From positions 1 through 54,858 of the forward strand of contig JAFNVH010000016.1 of NCBI GenBank assembly GCA_017379895.1: a stretch of DNA of 54,858 nt, read 5' to 3'. This stretch comes from Rikenellaceae bacterium (lineage in GTDB: Bacteria > Bacteroidota > Bacteroidia > Bacteroidales > Rikenellaceae). Below, in pieces: positions 8,242-17,266 of the stretch. A model generated the notes under the pieces. The model searched no databases, was not told where the DNA came from, and was given only the letters and a program-made list of their open reading frames with translations. Numbering within the stretch: the first letter of the stretch is position 1; each line of letters opens with the position of its first letter. The translations under genes were made by a program, and so were the position numbers.

Positions 8242-10368
8242 ATGAAACTCAAACATTTAATCGTTTCGATGGTGCTTGCGGCAGCGATGGTCGTTCCCGC
8301 TCAAGCTGACGAGGGTATGTGGCTGTTGCCCTATCTCCAGAAGATGAACATTAAGGATATGAAAGCCAAGGGTTTGAAACTCTCGGCCGAGGATATCTAT
8401 TCGGTGAATAACCACGCGCTGAAGGACGCCATCGTCATCTTTGGCAATGGTTGCACAGGTGAGATCGTGTCGAGCGAGGGTCTGCTGCTGACCAATCACC
8501 ACTGCGGTTACGGCTCGATTCAGGCGCTGAGTAGCGTCGAGCACGACTACCTCAAAAATGGTTTCTGGGCTATGTCGCGCGAGCAGGAGATCCCCGCACC
8601 TGGTTTACAGGTTCGTTTCGTGCGTCAGATCATCGACGTTACGGCTGAGATGGTAGGCAACGTACCCTCGACCGCTGGCCAGCAAGAGTACGACAAAATC
8701 ACCAACGAGAACCGCGCGAAGCTGATGAAGAAGCTCGAAAAGAAGTATCCCGATATGGAGCTGTCGGTGAAGTCGTTCTTTGGTGGTAATCAGTATTTTG
8801 CATTTGTGATTGAGGTCTTCTCGGACGTGCGTCTGGTGGGTACTCCCCCGACCTCGATCGGTAAGTTCGGCGGCGACACCGACAACTGGATGTGGCCTCG
8901 TCATACGGGCGACTTCTCGATGTTCCGCGTCTATGCCGACAAGAACAACAAGCCCGCAGCTTACTCGGCCGACAACGTACCCTACAAGCCCGTTAAGCAC
9001 CTGAAGGTGTCGTTAGCGGGTGTTGAGAATGGCGACTACACGATGATTATGGGCTTCCCCGGCTCGACTCAGCGCTATATGACCTCGTACGAGATCGACG
9101 AGATGTTGAAGGTAACCAACCCCCAGCGCATCTATATCCGCGGCGAGCGTCAGGCGATCCTCAAAGAGGATATGCAGGCGAGCGACAAGATCCGTATCCA
9201 GTACGCATCGAAGTATGCTTCGTCGTCGAACTATTGGAAGAACTCGATCGGTATGTCGCGCGGTGTGCTCAAACTCAACGTAAAGGGCAAGAAGAAGGCT
9301 CAGGAGAACGCTTTCCAGCAGTGGGCTAACTACAACACCCTGCCCGAGGAGGGTTACATCGACGCATTGCAGAAGATCCGCGAGGCTGTTGCTGAGCGCG
9401 AGGAGGCAACCGCAACGTCGCAGTATCTCTCGGAGGCGTTCCTGCGTGCTGTTGAGTTTGTGATGCCGGCGATACGTTACGGTAATATGAAGCAGATGAA
9501 CGACGTTGAGCGTGCGAAGGCTCAGGCTGCGGCGTTCTTCAAGGATTACAGCCCCTCGACCGACCGCAAGGTGGCAAAGCGTATGCTCACCATCGTGCGC
9601 GAGAATATGAAGACTCTGCCCTCGTTCTATGCCGAGGAGATCGATGCTAAGTTCGGTGGCGACATCAACGCATACGTTGACTACCTGTTCGACAATTCGA
9701 TCTTTGTTGACGAGGCCAAGACGATGGCTTTGATCGAGTCGTTCGATGCAGAGAAGGTGGCTGCCGACCCCGCAATGCCGATGGTTAAGTCGGTCAGCGA
9801 TATGGACTACAAGGCGAGGACCAGCATACGCAAGTTGGGCGCGAAATATGCTGAGGGTCACCGCAAGTATATCGCCGGTTTGATGATGCAGCACCCCGAT
9901 AAGATGTGGTATTCGGACGCCAACTTCACGCTGCGTCTGACCTACGGTAACGTGGGCGCATACGACCCGAAGGATGGTGTGACCTATAAATATTACACCA
10001 CGTTGAAGGGCGTGATGGAGAAGGAGGATCCCTCGAACCCGATGGAGTTTACTGTTCCCGAGCGTTTGAAGGAGCTCTACGTACAGAAGGACTTCGGTCG
10101 CTATGCCGACAAGAATGGCGAGTTGCGCGTGGGCTTCATCTCGAACAACGACATCACAGGCGGTAACTCAGGTAGCCCCGTGCTGAACGCTCGCGGCGAG
10201 CTGATCGGTCTGGCATTCGACGGCAACTGGGAGGCAATGAGTGGCGATATCGCCTTTGAGCCCGAGTTGCAGCGCACCATTTCGGTCGATATCCGCTACG
10301 TTCTGTTCGTTATTGATAAGTTCGCTGGCGCGGGCCACTTGGTTGACGAGATGACCATCGTCAAGTAG
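8242..10368 (+). CDS. S46 dipeptidyl-peptidase, DPP7-type
   Basis: A 708-aa exported serine peptidase of family S46, which releases dipeptides from oligopeptides in the periplasm and feeds peptide-based nutrition. A signal peptide ends near PAQA (residue 22). The catalytic His lies in LLTNHHCG (residues 82-89) and the nucleophile is Ser643 in GGNSGSPV. In the S1 specificity region, LAFDGNWEAMSGD has Gly where the acidic-specific DPP11 enzymes have Arg. This points to DPP7-like preference for hydrophobic P1 residues. That residue rule is established for the Porphyromonas enzymes; its application here is an inference. The length is typical (about 700-720 aa). Confidence 0.93.
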   Translation: MKLKHLIVSMVLAAAMVVPAQADEGMWLLPYLQKMNIKDMKAKGLKLSAEDIYSVNNHALKDAIVIFGNGCTGEIVSSEGLLLTNHHCGYGSIQALSSVEHDYLKNGFWAMSREQEIPAPGLQVRFVRQIIDVTAEMVGNVPSTAGQQEYDKITNENRAKLMKKLEKKYPDMELSVKSFFGGNQYFAFVIEVFSDVRLVGTPPTSIGKFGGDTDNWMWPRHTGDFSMFRVYADKNNKPAAYSADNVPYKPVKHLKVSLAGVENGDYTMIMGFPGSTQRYMTSYEIDEMLKVTNPQRIYIRGERQAILKEDMQASDKIRIQYASKYASSSNYWKNSIGMSRGVLKLNVKGKKKAQENAFQQWANYNTLPEEGYIDALQKIREAVAEREEATATSQYLSEAFLRAVEFVMPAIRYGNMKQMNDVERAKAQAAAFFKDYSPSTDRKVAKRMLTIVRENMKTLPSFYAEEIDAKFGGDINAYVDYLFDNSIFVDEAKTMALIESFDAEKVAADPAMPMVKSVSDMDYKARTSIRKLGAKYAEGHRKYIAGLMMQHPDKMWYSDANFTLRLTYGNVGAYDPKDGVTYKYYTTLKGVMEKEDPSNPMEFTVPERLKELYVQKDFGRYADKNGELRVGFISNNDITGGNSGSPVLNARGELIGLAFDGNWEAMSGDIAFEPELQRTISVDIRYVLFVIDKFAGAGHLVDEMTIVK

Positions 10369-10391
10369 GCGCACGACCCAGATGCAAAATG

Positions 10392-10422
10392 AAAGCCGCA
10401 CCTCAGATCGAGGTGCGGCTTT
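10392..10422. terminator. Bidirectional terminator between S46 peptidase and prfA
   Basis: A perfect 13-bp stem (10392-10404 with 10410-10422) and 5-nt loop has A-rich and T-rich flanks on both strands. It is placed to stop convergent transcription of the peptidase (+) and prfA (-). Confidence 0.88.
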
Positions 10423-10447
10423 TCGTTTCGATAGAATTTGGCGCGAT

Positions 10448-11533
10448 TTACAACTCGCTCTCCTTCAAGCGCTCGGCGTTCTCGGCTACGATCAGGTGGT
10501 CGATTACGTCCTGAATGTCGCCGTCCATAAATGCCGACAGGTTGTAGATCGTGTAGTTGATACGGTGGTCGGTGATACGTCCCTGCGGATAGTTGTAGGT
10601 ACGGATCTTAGCCGAACGGTCGCCCGTCGAAACCATCGTCTTACGCTTCGATGCGATCTCGTCCAGATACTTCGAGTATTCGAGGTTGAACACGCGGGTA
10701 CGCAACTCCTCCAACGCCTTGTCGAAGTTCTTGAGCTGCGACTTCTGGTCCTGGCACTGAACAACGATACCGGTCGGGATATGGGTCAGACGGATTGCCG
10801 AGTAGGTCGTGTTGACCGACTGGCCACCGGGACCCGATGCGCAGAAGATATCCTTGCGAATATCATTCATCGAGATCTCAACATCGAACTCCTCAGCTTC
10901 GGGCAGTACCGCAACCGATGCAGCCGAGGTGTGAACACGACCCTGGGTCTCGGTCTGGGGCACGCGCTGCACGCGGTGAACACCCGACTCATACTTCAAA
11001 ACGCCATAGACGCCTGCGCCCGTAACCTTGAGCACAACCTCCTTGTAACCACCTGCAGTACCCTCGCTGAACGAGTTGATCTCGTACTTCCAGCCGCGGC
11101 TTTCGATGTACTTGGTGTACATACGCAGCAGGTCGCCTGCGAAGATTGCAGCCTCGTCGCCACCCGTACCACCGCGAATTTCGACGATGGCATTCTTGTC
11201 GTCCTGAGGATCCTTCGGGATCAGCAGCAGCTTGATCTGCTCCTCGAGATCGATGATTTTGGGTTCGAGTTCGGCAACCTCCATACGAGCCATTTCGCGG
11301 AACTCCTCGTCCTTCTCGTTGGCGAGTACATCCTTGGCTTCCTGCAAGTTAGCGATTGCGGTGCGATAGAGTTCGCTGGTCTCGATAATCGGCTCGAGCT
11401 CCTTGTATTCCTTATTGAGCTGAATGAAACGCTTGACGTCGGCGATAACTTCGGGGTCGGTCATCTGCTCACCCATCTCCTCATATTTGAGTTTGAGGCC
11501 GTCGAGGCGTATAAGTATTGAATTGTCTGCCAT
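10448..11533 (-). CDS. prfA: Peptide chain release factor 1
   Basis: A 361-aa class I release factor that reads UAA/UAG and triggers peptidyl-tRNA hydrolysis. The anticodon-like PxT motif is PQT at residues 192-194, and the catalytic GGQ is at 236-238 (GPGGQSVNTTYSAIRLTHIPTG). PxT rather than SPF distinguishes it from RF2. The length is typical. It runs opposite to its neighbours and is transcribed from a box only about 20 bp upstream of the start. Confidence 0.97.
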   Translation of the reverse strand: MADNSILIRLDGLKLKYEEMGEQMTDPEVIADVKRFIQLNKEYKELEPIIETSELYRTAIANLQEAKDVLANEKDEEFREMARMEVAELEPKIIDLEEQIKLLLIPKDPQDDKNAIVEIRGGTGGDEAAIFAGDLLRMYTKYIESRGWKYEINSFSEGTAGGYKEVVLKVTGAGVYGVLKYESGVHRVQRVPQTETQGRVHTSAASVAVLPEAEEFDVEISMNDIRKDIFCASGPGGQSVNTTYSAIRLTHIPTGIVVQCQDQKSQLKNFDKALEELRTRVFNLEYSKYLDEIASKRKTMVSTGDRSAKIRTYNYPQGRITDHRINYTIYNLSAFMDGDIQDVIDHLIVAENAERLKESEL

Positions 11534-11550
11534 AGCTTTACATTTTGCGG

Positions 11551-11558
11551 CAAAGATA
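11551..11558 (-). promoter_or_regulatory. -7 box for prfA
   Basis: TATCTTTG reads on the minus strand 18 bp upstream of the prfA ATG, which implies a very short leader (about 10 nt). It is arranged back-to-back with the xseA box at 11573-11580. Confidence 0.68.
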
Positions 11559-11572
11559 AGGAAAATTTTTCA

Positions 11573-11580
11573 TACCTTTG
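11573..11580 (+). promoter_or_regulatory. -7 box for xseA operon
   Basis: TACCTTTG matches TAnnTTTG, 25 bp upstream of the xseA ATG. It is divergent from the prfA promoter with 14 bp between the two boxes. Confidence 0.7.
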
Positions 11581-11605
11581 TATCTCAAAGAGATTTCCTA
11601 ATCGA

Positions 11606-12922
11606 ATGGAGGCGAAAAAACACTTTTCTCTGCGCGAGTTGCAGCTCGCCGTGCGCGAACGTCTTGCGGAGGCGTTCCCGCTGCCCGTGTGGGTCGCTGC
11701 CGAAATCTCCGAAATGAAGGTCAATTATTCGGGGCATTGCTACCTCGAATTGGTCGAAAAAGGTGGCGCAAATGGGGTGCCCGCGGCGAAGGCGTCAGCG
11801 GTGATTTGGCGCTCGCACTACGGGCCGATAGCCTCATATTTCGCCTCGAAAACGGGCGAACGGCTGGCGGTCGGAATGAAGGTCTTGGTGCGCGTAACAC
11901 TCTCTTATCACGAACTTTACGGACTGTCGTTCCAGATTCAGGATATCGATCCGACCTACACCGTCGGCGATTGGGAACAGCAGCGTCAGCAGACCATCGC
12001 CCGCCTGCGCGAGGAGGGTGTGTGGGATATGAACCGCGAGCTCGACGTGCCCTGCGTGCCGCAGCGTGTGGCTGTGGTGTCGAGTGCCAATGCGGCGGGT
12101 TATCAGGACTTCTGCAAGGAGATCGCGCGCTCGGCGTACAGAGTCGAGCTGACGCTCTTTGACGCATTTATGCAGGGTCACGGTGCCGAGGACTCGATCA
12201 TCGAGGCGCTCGAACGTGTTGCCGACCGTGCGGAGGAGTTCGATGTCGTGGCGCTGATTCGTGGTGGTGGCTCGCAGAGCGATCTGGCCTGCTTCAACTC
12301 CTACCGTCTGTGTGCCCACGTGGCGCAATTTCCGCTGCCGATCGTGACGGGAATTGGTCACGACAAGGACGAGAGTGTGGCCGATATGGTCGCCGCGCGC
12401 CGACTCAAAACACCGACGGCTGTTGCGGCGTGGGTGGTCGAGCAGCTGGCCGAATTCGATGGTGCGTTGGAGGCTATGCGTCAGGCGGTTAAGCGCTGTG
12501 CTGTGGAGTTGTTGAGTGCTGAGCATCAGCGACTTGAACGCAATGCCGCAATGGTGGCGACGCAGGCCGTAGGTGCTACGCGCCGACTCGAACTGACGCT
12601 CGAACGCTATTCATCCGAGTTGCGACGTATGGGTCAGGCGTTGGTTGCCGAGCAGCGCAATCGTGCGACACGTGCCGAGGAGTTGCTCCACCGCGCGAGC
12701 GACTATTTTGTGCGTTCGGAGCGTGAGCGATTGGCGGCTTTGGAGCAGGCGGTGGCGGCACGCGATCCGCAGCGGATTATGGCGCTCGGATTTGCGGTGG
12801 TGAGCCTCGGGGGGCGCGCCGTGAGCGATGCGTCGCAGGTTGATGTCGGTAGCGAGGTGTCGATCCGATTGGCTAAGGGTGAATTGAAAGCAAAAATTAC
12901 AGATAATGGCAAAAACAACTAA
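11606..12922 (+). CDS. xseA: Exodeoxyribonuclease VII large subunit
   Basis: A 438-aa large subunit of exonuclease VII, which degrades single-stranded DNA from both ends in mismatch and crosslink repair. The N-terminal OB-fold (about 1-105) contains LPVWVAAEISEMKVNYSGHCYLEL. The catalytic domain has the family blocks VAVVSSANAAGYQDF, RGGGSQSDL and TGIGHDKDESVADMVA, followed by TPTAVA and a long coiled-coil region near 280-390. It overlaps xseB by 17 bp, as expected for a subunit pair. Confidence 0.95.
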   Translation: MEAKKHFSLRELQLAVRERLAEAFPLPVWVAAEISEMKVNYSGHCYLELVEKGGANGVPAAKASAVIWRSHYGPIASYFASKTGERLAVGMKVLVRVTLSYHELYGLSFQIQDIDPTYTVGDWEQQRQQTIARLREEGVWDMNRELDVPCVPQRVAVVSSANAAGYQDFCKEIARSAYRVELTLFDAFMQGHGAEDSIIEALERVADRAEEFDVVALIRGGGSQSDLACFNSYRLCAHVAQFPLPIVTGIGHDKDESVADMVAARRLKTPTAVAAWVVEQLAEFDGALEAMRQAVKRCAVELLSAEHQRLERNAAMVATQAVGATRRLELTLERYSSELRRMGQALVAEQRNRATRAEELLHRASDYFVRSERERLAALEQAVAARDPQRIMALGFAVVSLGGRAVSDASQVDVGSEVSIRLAKGELKAKITDNGKNN

Positions 12923-13127
12923 AAAACAAGAGCTTAGCTACGCTGAGGCGATGGCCGAAGTGGAGCAGATTCTCGAAAAATTCAATACGCGTCAGATGGA
13001 CGTCGATACGTTGGCAGCCGAGGTGAAGCGCGCGACGGAGCTCATTGCGCAGTGCAAGGAGCGTTTGGTGCGTGCTGAGCGTGAGGTGGCCGAGGTACTT
13101 GGCGGTAACGAGGAGGGTGCACGATGA
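12906..13127 (+). CDS. xseB: Exodeoxyribonuclease VII small subunit
   Basis: A 73-aa helical small subunit. The family pattern YAEAMAEVEQILEKFN is followed by DVDTLAAEVKRATELIAQCKERL. It starts inside the end of xseA and its TGA overlaps the next gene's ATG (ATGA), so the three genes are translationally coupled. Confidence 0.92.
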   Translation: MAKTTKKQELSYAEAMAEVEQILEKFNTRQMDVDTLAAEVKRATELIAQCKERLVRAEREVAEVLGGNEEGAR

Positions 13128-13900
13128 AACGACTCATTCGCCTGATTATCAACCTTATTCCGCGTCCCATTCTGCAACGTATGGCGGGTTGGGCGGTGCC
13201 CCTGCTCGGACTCATCTACGTCGGGCGCGGGCGCGAGTGCCCCGTTTGTGGTACCAAGCGTCGCAAGTTCCTGCCCTATGGCTACGTCACTTCGCGCGAC
13301 AATGCACTCTGCCCCAACTGTCTGTCGCTCGAACGCCACCGTCTGTTATGGCTCTGGTTGCAGCGCGAGAGCGACCTCTTCGAGCGTCGCCCGAAATTGC
13401 TGCACGTGGCTCCCGAGGTCTGCCTGATGCGCCACCTGCGTCGAATTTACGGGGGGGGGAATGCCATCGATTACGTAACGGCCGATCTGGAGAGTCCGCT
13501 GGCCGACCTGCACTTTGATATTCAGCAGATTCCATTGGCTGACGAGAGCTTCGACGTGATCTTCTGTAACCATATTATGGAGCACGTCGAGGACGATCTG
13601 TGCGCAATGCGTGAGCTCTATCGCGTGATGTGTCGCGGTGGCTGGGGCGTGGTGCTCTCGCCCGTGGAGCTGGATCGTGAGCACACTTTCGAGGACGATT
13701 CGATCACCGACGAGGCCGAGCGCACACGTATCTTCGGTCAGTATGACCACCGCCGTGTCTATGGTCGCGACTATGCCGATCGTCTGCGTTCGGTGGGCTT
13801 CGAGGTCGAGGATGTGGACTATGCTGCAACCTTCACTGCGGACGACCGTCAGCGTTTTGCCCTGCCCGTCGATCACCTCTATATCGTAAGAAAAAAGTAG
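13124..13900 (+). CDS. SAM-dependent methyltransferase with zinc-ribbon-like N-terminus
   Basis: A 258-aa class I methyltransferase (Methyltransf_11 type). A Cys4 cluster (C39, C42, C63, C66) forms a likely zinc ribbon. A Rossmann-like domain follows, with a degenerate motif I around LLHVAPEVCLMRHL, then VTADLES, and VIFCNHIMEHVEDD near 145-158. Such proteins are often annotated only as class I methyltransferases; the substrate is unknown. A run of nine G bases (13451-13459) encodes Gly110-Gly112, where most glycines in this region use ggc or ggt. As sequenced the frame is intact. It overlaps xseB by 4 bp. Confidence 0.82.
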   Translation: MKRLIRLIINLIPRPILQRMAGWAVPLLGLIYVGRGRECPVCGTKRRKFLPYGYVTSRDNALCPNCLSLERHRLLWLWLQRESDLFERRPKLLHVAPEVCLMRHLRRIYGGGNAIDYVTADLESPLADLHFDIQQIPLADESFDVIFCNHIMEHVEDDLCAMRELYRVMCRGGWGVVLSPVELDREHTFEDDSITDEAERTRIFGQYDHRRVYGRDYADRLRSVGFEVEDVDYAATFTADDRQRFALPVDHLYIVRKK

Positions 13901-13931
13901 CCCGACGCTTTCGTTTTCGAGCGAAAATGCC

Positions 13932-13939
13932 TATATTTG
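13932..13939 (+). promoter_or_regulatory. -7 box TATATTTG for metG
   Basis: A TAnnTTTG box 37 bp upstream of the metG ATG, in the AT-rich 76-bp gap after the methyltransferase gene. Confidence 0.7.
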
Positions 13940-13976
13940 TATGTTAATTGGATAATTATATTCTCACTATAAAAAG

Positions 13977-16013
13977 ATGAAGAAAGAGTTTAAGCGTTAT
14001 TTGGTAACTTCGGCATTGCCCTACGCCAATGGTCCCGTACATATCGGTCACCTGGCGGGCGTTTATGTGCCCTCGGATATCTATGTTCGTTATCTGCGTC
14101 AGCGCGGCCAGGATGTGATCTCGGTCTGCGGTAGCGATGAGCACGGTGTGCCCATCACCATCAAGGCGCGTAAAGAGGGCGTTACGCCTCAGGACATCGT
14201 CGATAAGTATCACAACATAATCAAATCGTCGTTCGAGCGTCTGGGTATGTCGTTCGACATCTACTCGCGTACCACCTCGCCCACCCACGCCAAGACTGCG
14301 TCGGATTTCTTCCGCACGTTGTACGACAAGGGTGAGTTCTCGGAGGCTACTTCGCAGCAGTACTACGACGAGGAGGCTCAGACCTTCCTCGCCGACCGCT
14401 ACATCACTGGTACCTGCCCCAAGTGCGGCAACGACCGCGCCTATGGCGACCAGTGCGAGAAGTGCGGCTCGACGCTCAATGCGACCGACCTGATCGACCC
14501 CAAGAGTGCCGTTTCGGGCTCGAAACCCGTTATGCGCGACACCAAGCATTGGTATCTGCCCCTCGATAAGCACGAGCAGATGCTGCGCGAGTGGATCTTG
14601 GAGGGTCACAAGGAGTGGAAATCGAACGTCTATGGTCAGTGCAAGAGCTGGTTGGACGGCGGTTTGCAGCCCCGTGCTGTGAGCCGTGACCTGGATTGGG
14701 GTATCCCCGTTCCGGTTGAGGGCGCCGAGGGTAAGGTGCTCTATGTTTGGTTCGATGCTCCGATTGGCTATATCTCTGCTACTAAGGATCTTACACCTGA
14801 TTGGGAGAAATATTGGAAGAGCGAGGACACCAAGATGGTGCACTTCATCGGTAAGGATAACATCGTCTTCCACTGCATCGTGTTCCCCTCGATGTTGAAG
14901 GCACACGGCGGTTATATCCTGCCCGAGAACGTGCCCGCAAATGAGTTCCTGAACCTCGAAGGCGACAAGATCTCGACTTCGCGTAATTGGGCTGTATGGC
15001 TGCACGAGTACCTCGATGAGTTCCCTGGTAAGGAGGATGTTCTGCGCTACGTGCTGTGCGCAAATGCTCCCGAGACCAAGGATAACGACTTCACTTGGAA
15101 GGACTTCCAGGCTCGCAACAACAACGAGCTGGTGGCGATCCTCGGTAACTTCGTGAACCGTGCGCTGGTGCTCACGCAGAAGTATTACGACGGCGTTGTG
15201 CCCGCAGCAGGCGAGTTGACCGACTACGACCGCGAAACGCTGGCCGAGATGCCCCGCATCCGCAAAGCGTTGGAAGAGAACATCGAGGGCTACCGCTTCC
15301 GCGAGGCGTTGAAGGAGGCTATGAACCTCGCCCGTTTGGGTAACAAATATCTGGCCGATACCGAGCCTTGGAAGGTCGTAAAGACTGATCCTGAGCGTGT
15401 TAAGACCATTCTGAACATCGCTTTGCAGATCACTGCCGAGCTGTCGATTGCTATCGAGCCGTTTATGCCGTTCTCGGCTGCCAAGATCATCAAGATGCTC
15501 AATATCGAGAAGCTCGATTGGGAGCGTCTGGGCGAGCCGCAGGTTATTGAGGCGGGTCACGTGATCGGTAAGGCCGAACTGCTGTTCGAGAAGATCGAGG
15601 ATAGCGTTGTTGAGGCTCAGATCGCAAAGTTGCAGGCAACTAAGGCTGCGAACGAGGCCGCAGAGAAGACCGCTGAGCCGCAGAAGGCCGAGTGTTCGTT
15701 CGATGATTTCCAGAAGATGGATATCCGCGTTTCGACCATTCTGGCTGCCGAGAAGGTTGCTAAAACCAAGAAACTGCTGAAACTTACTGTCGACACCGGC
15801 ATCGACACCCGCGAGATCGTTTCGGGTATCGCCGAGCACTTCACTCCCGAGGAGCTCGTTGGTCGCCAGGTGATGGTTCTGGTCAATCTCGCACCCCGCG
15901 AATTGAAGGGTACACTCTCGCGCGGTATGGTGCTGATGGCCGAGGACGCCGACGGTAAGCTGGTTCTGCTCTCGCCCGATAAGGAGGTCAAGAGCGGATC
16001 GATAGTTGGCTAA
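13977..16013 (+). CDS. metG: Methionyl-tRNA synthetase
   Basis: A 678-aa class I aminoacyl-tRNA synthetase. The HIGH motif is at residues 22-25 ([11 protein letters not shown]). Zinc knuckle cysteines lie in [19 protein letters not shown], and the KMSKS-type loop is KISTS ([13 protein letters not shown]). The alpha-helical anticodon domain is followed by a linker and a C-terminal EMAP/Trbp111-like tRNA-binding domain (about 573-678, beginning [13 protein letters not shown]). The length is standard for forms with the appended domain. ilvE starts 21 bp downstream, probably on the same transcript. Confidence 0.97.
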   Translation: MKKEFKRYLVTSALPYANGPVHIGHLAGVYVPSDIYVRYLRQRGQDVISVCGSDEHGVPITIKARKEGVTPQDIVDKYHNIIKSSFERLGMSFDIYSRTTSPTHAKTASDFFRTLYDKGEFSEATSQQYYDEEAQTFLADRYITGTCPKCGNDRAYGDQCEKCGSTLNATDLIDPKSAVSGSKPVMRDTKHWYLPLDKHEQMLREWILEGHKEWKSNVYGQCKSWLDGGLQPRAVSRDLDWGIPVPVEGAEGKVLYVWFDAPIGYISATKDLTPDWEKYWKSEDTKMVHFIGKDNIVFHCIVFPSMLKAHGGYILPENVPANEFLNLEGDKISTSRNWAVWLHEYLDEFPGKEDVLRYVLCANAPETKDNDFTWKDFQARNNNELVAILGNFVNRALVLTQKYYDGVVPAAGELTDYDRETLAEMPRIRKALEENIEGYRFREALKEAMNLARLGNKYLADTEPWKVVKTDPERVKTILNIALQITAELSIAIEPFMPFSAAKIIKMLNIEKLDWERLGEPQVIEAGHVIGKAELLFEKIEDSVVEAQIAKLQATKAANEAAEKTAEPQKAECSFDDFQKMDIRVSTILAAEKVAKTKKLLKLTVDTGIDTREIVSGIAEHFTPEELVGRQVMVLVNLAPRELKGTLSRGMVLMAEDADGKLVLLSPDKEVKSGSIVG

Positions 16014-16034
16014 CCACCTAAAACACAATAATTT

Positions 16035-17057
16035 ATGCAGAATTTGGATTGGGGATCTTTGGGATTCTCGTACACAAAAACCAATTACAACGTTCGCGTA
16101 GTCTACCGCGATGGCGCTTGGGGCGAGATCGAGATTAGCGACAGCGAGTACATCCCGATGCACATCGCTGCGTCGTGTCTGCACTACTCGCAGGAGGCGT
16201 TTGAGGGCTTGAAGGCCTATCGCGGCGTCGACGGCAAGGTGCGTATGTTCCGCGTCGAGGAGAACGGTAAACGCTTGCAGCGCTCGGCCGAGTATCTATG
16301 TATGGCCGTGCCTCCCATCGAATTGTTCGTCGAGGCGTGCCGCAAGGTTGTCGAGCTGAATATGGACTTTATGCCTCCCTACGGCACGGGCGCGACGCTC
16401 TATCTGCGTCCCTTGCTGATCGGTACCAGCCCCCAGCTGGGTGTGGGTCCGACCAAGGAGTACACGCTGATCATCTTTGCATCGCCCGTGGGTCCCTATT
16501 TCAAGAGTGGATTCAAACCCATTCAGGTGATGATCGACCGCGACCACGACCGCGCAGCTCCGAAGGGTACGGGTCACGTGAAGGCGGGCGGTAACTACGC
16601 CGCTTCGATCTACTCGGGCGTTCAGGCGCACGATAAGGGCTTCGCTAACGTGATCTATCTCGACGCGGCCGAGCGTAAGTATATCGAGGAGTGCGGCGCT
16701 GCCAACTTCTTCGGCATCAAGGAGGGTAAGTACGTTACTCCCCTCTCGGGATCGATTCTGCCGTCGATCACCAATATGAGCTTGCGTCAGATTGCTGAGG
16801 ATCTGGGCCTGACTGTCGAGCAGCGCAATATTCCCGTCGAGGAGTTGCCGACGTTCGATGAGGTTGGAGCTTGCGGTACGGCGGCTGTGATCTCTCCCAT
16901 CGGCAAGATCTACGATCCCGTTTCGGGCGAGACGCTGGTCTATGGCGACGGCACTGAGGCTGGCGAGATGTGCGTGAAGATGTACAACGAGCTTCGCGGC
17001 ATTCAGTTCGGTGAGGTCGAGGACCGTCACGGCTGGTGCACCATCATCGAGGGCTAA
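16035..17057 (+). CDS. ilvE: Branched-chain amino acid aminotransferase
   Basis: A 340-aa class IV PLP-dependent aminotransferase that interconverts branched-chain amino acids and their 2-oxo acids. The probable PLP-binding lysine is Lys183 in GHVKAGGNYAAS. The EECGAANFFGIKEG and GSILPSITNMSLRQIAEDLG segments are typical of the eukaryote-like BCAT subgroup used by Bacteroidota. It follows metG closely and is ended by a strong terminator. Confidence 0.95.
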   Translation: MQNLDWGSLGFSYTKTNYNVRVVYRDGAWGEIEISDSEYIPMHIAASCLHYSQEAFEGLKAYRGVDGKVRMFRVEENGKRLQRSAEYLCMAVPPIELFVEACRKVVELNMDFMPPYGTGATLYLRPLLIGTSPQLGVGPTKEYTLIIFASPVGPYFKSGFKPIQVMIDRDHDRAAPKGTGHVKAGGNYAASIYSGVQAHDKGFANVIYLDAAERKYIEECGAANFFGIKEGKYVTPLSGSILPSITNMSLRQIAEDLGLTVEQRNIPVEELPTFDEVGACGTAAVISPIGKIYDPVSGETLVYGDGTEAGEMCVKMYNELRGIQFGEVEDRHGWCTIIEG

Positions 17058-17077
17058 GTGCTTACGACATTCTAATT

Positions 17078-17110
17078 AAATAGCCGCTCCGTTTGGGGCG
17101 GCTATTTTTT
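17078..17110 (+). terminator. Terminator after ilvE
   Basis: A 13-bp stem (17078-17090 with 17095-17107, one G-U pair) with loop gttt runs directly into a T-run. The last T abuts the first parS-like palindrome. Confidence 0.9.
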
Positions 17111-17111
17111 T

Positions 17112-17125
17112 GTTCCACGTGGAAC
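17112..17125. promoter_or_regulatory. Candidate parS site 1 (ParB-binding)
   Basis: The perfect 14-bp palindrome GTTCCACGTGGAAC, preceded by T, equals the core of Pseudomonas-type parS (TGTTCCACGTGGAACA) and fits the widely conserved parS consensus. A second identical copy lies 77 bp away. Both are in a non-coding gap between convergent genes beside mnmG (gidA), a gene that is origin-adjacent in many bacteria. Confidence 0.82.
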
Positions 17126-17150
17126 CCGCCATAAGGGCGGGTTTTACTTT
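17123..17150 (+). terminator. Second hairpin with T-rich tail, overlapping parS site 1
   Basis: An 8-bp stem aacccgcc/ggcgggtt (17123-17130 with 17136-17143) with loop ataag is followed by a T-rich tail. It may be a backup terminator for metG-ilvE. Its left arm uses the last three bases of the palindrome. Confidence 0.6.
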
Positions 17151-17188
17151 TTTGCGTCTTGCCGTTTCCTGCCGACTTGTCGCTCTGT

Positions 17189-17202
17189 GTTCCACGTGGA
17201 AC
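17189..17202. promoter_or_regulatory. Candidate parS site 2 (ParB-binding)
   Basis: An identical copy of the 14-bp palindrome GTTCCACGTGGAAC, again with T before it, 77 bp from the first copy. No other full copy was seen in the window. Confidence 0.82.
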
Positions 17203-17220
17203 TATACATAAGTATATAAT

Positions 17221-17256
17221 AAAAAAGCCTACTCGAAAGTAGGCTTAATTTTTTAT
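17221..17256. terminator. Bidirectional terminator after mnmG
   Basis: A perfect 9-bp stem aagcctact/agtaggctt (17225-17233 with 17238-17246) has loop cgaa, an A-run on the left and a T-run on the right. It serves mnmG on the minus strand. Confidence 0.85.
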
Positions 17257-17266
17257 TGAGAATTGC

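Noticed and set aside
16571..16583. CACGTG-centred sequence in ilvE considered as another parS
   Set aside because: Only the central six to eight bases match (tcacgtga), and the outer bases do not form the 14-bp dyad. It is coding sequence for the PLP-lysine region.
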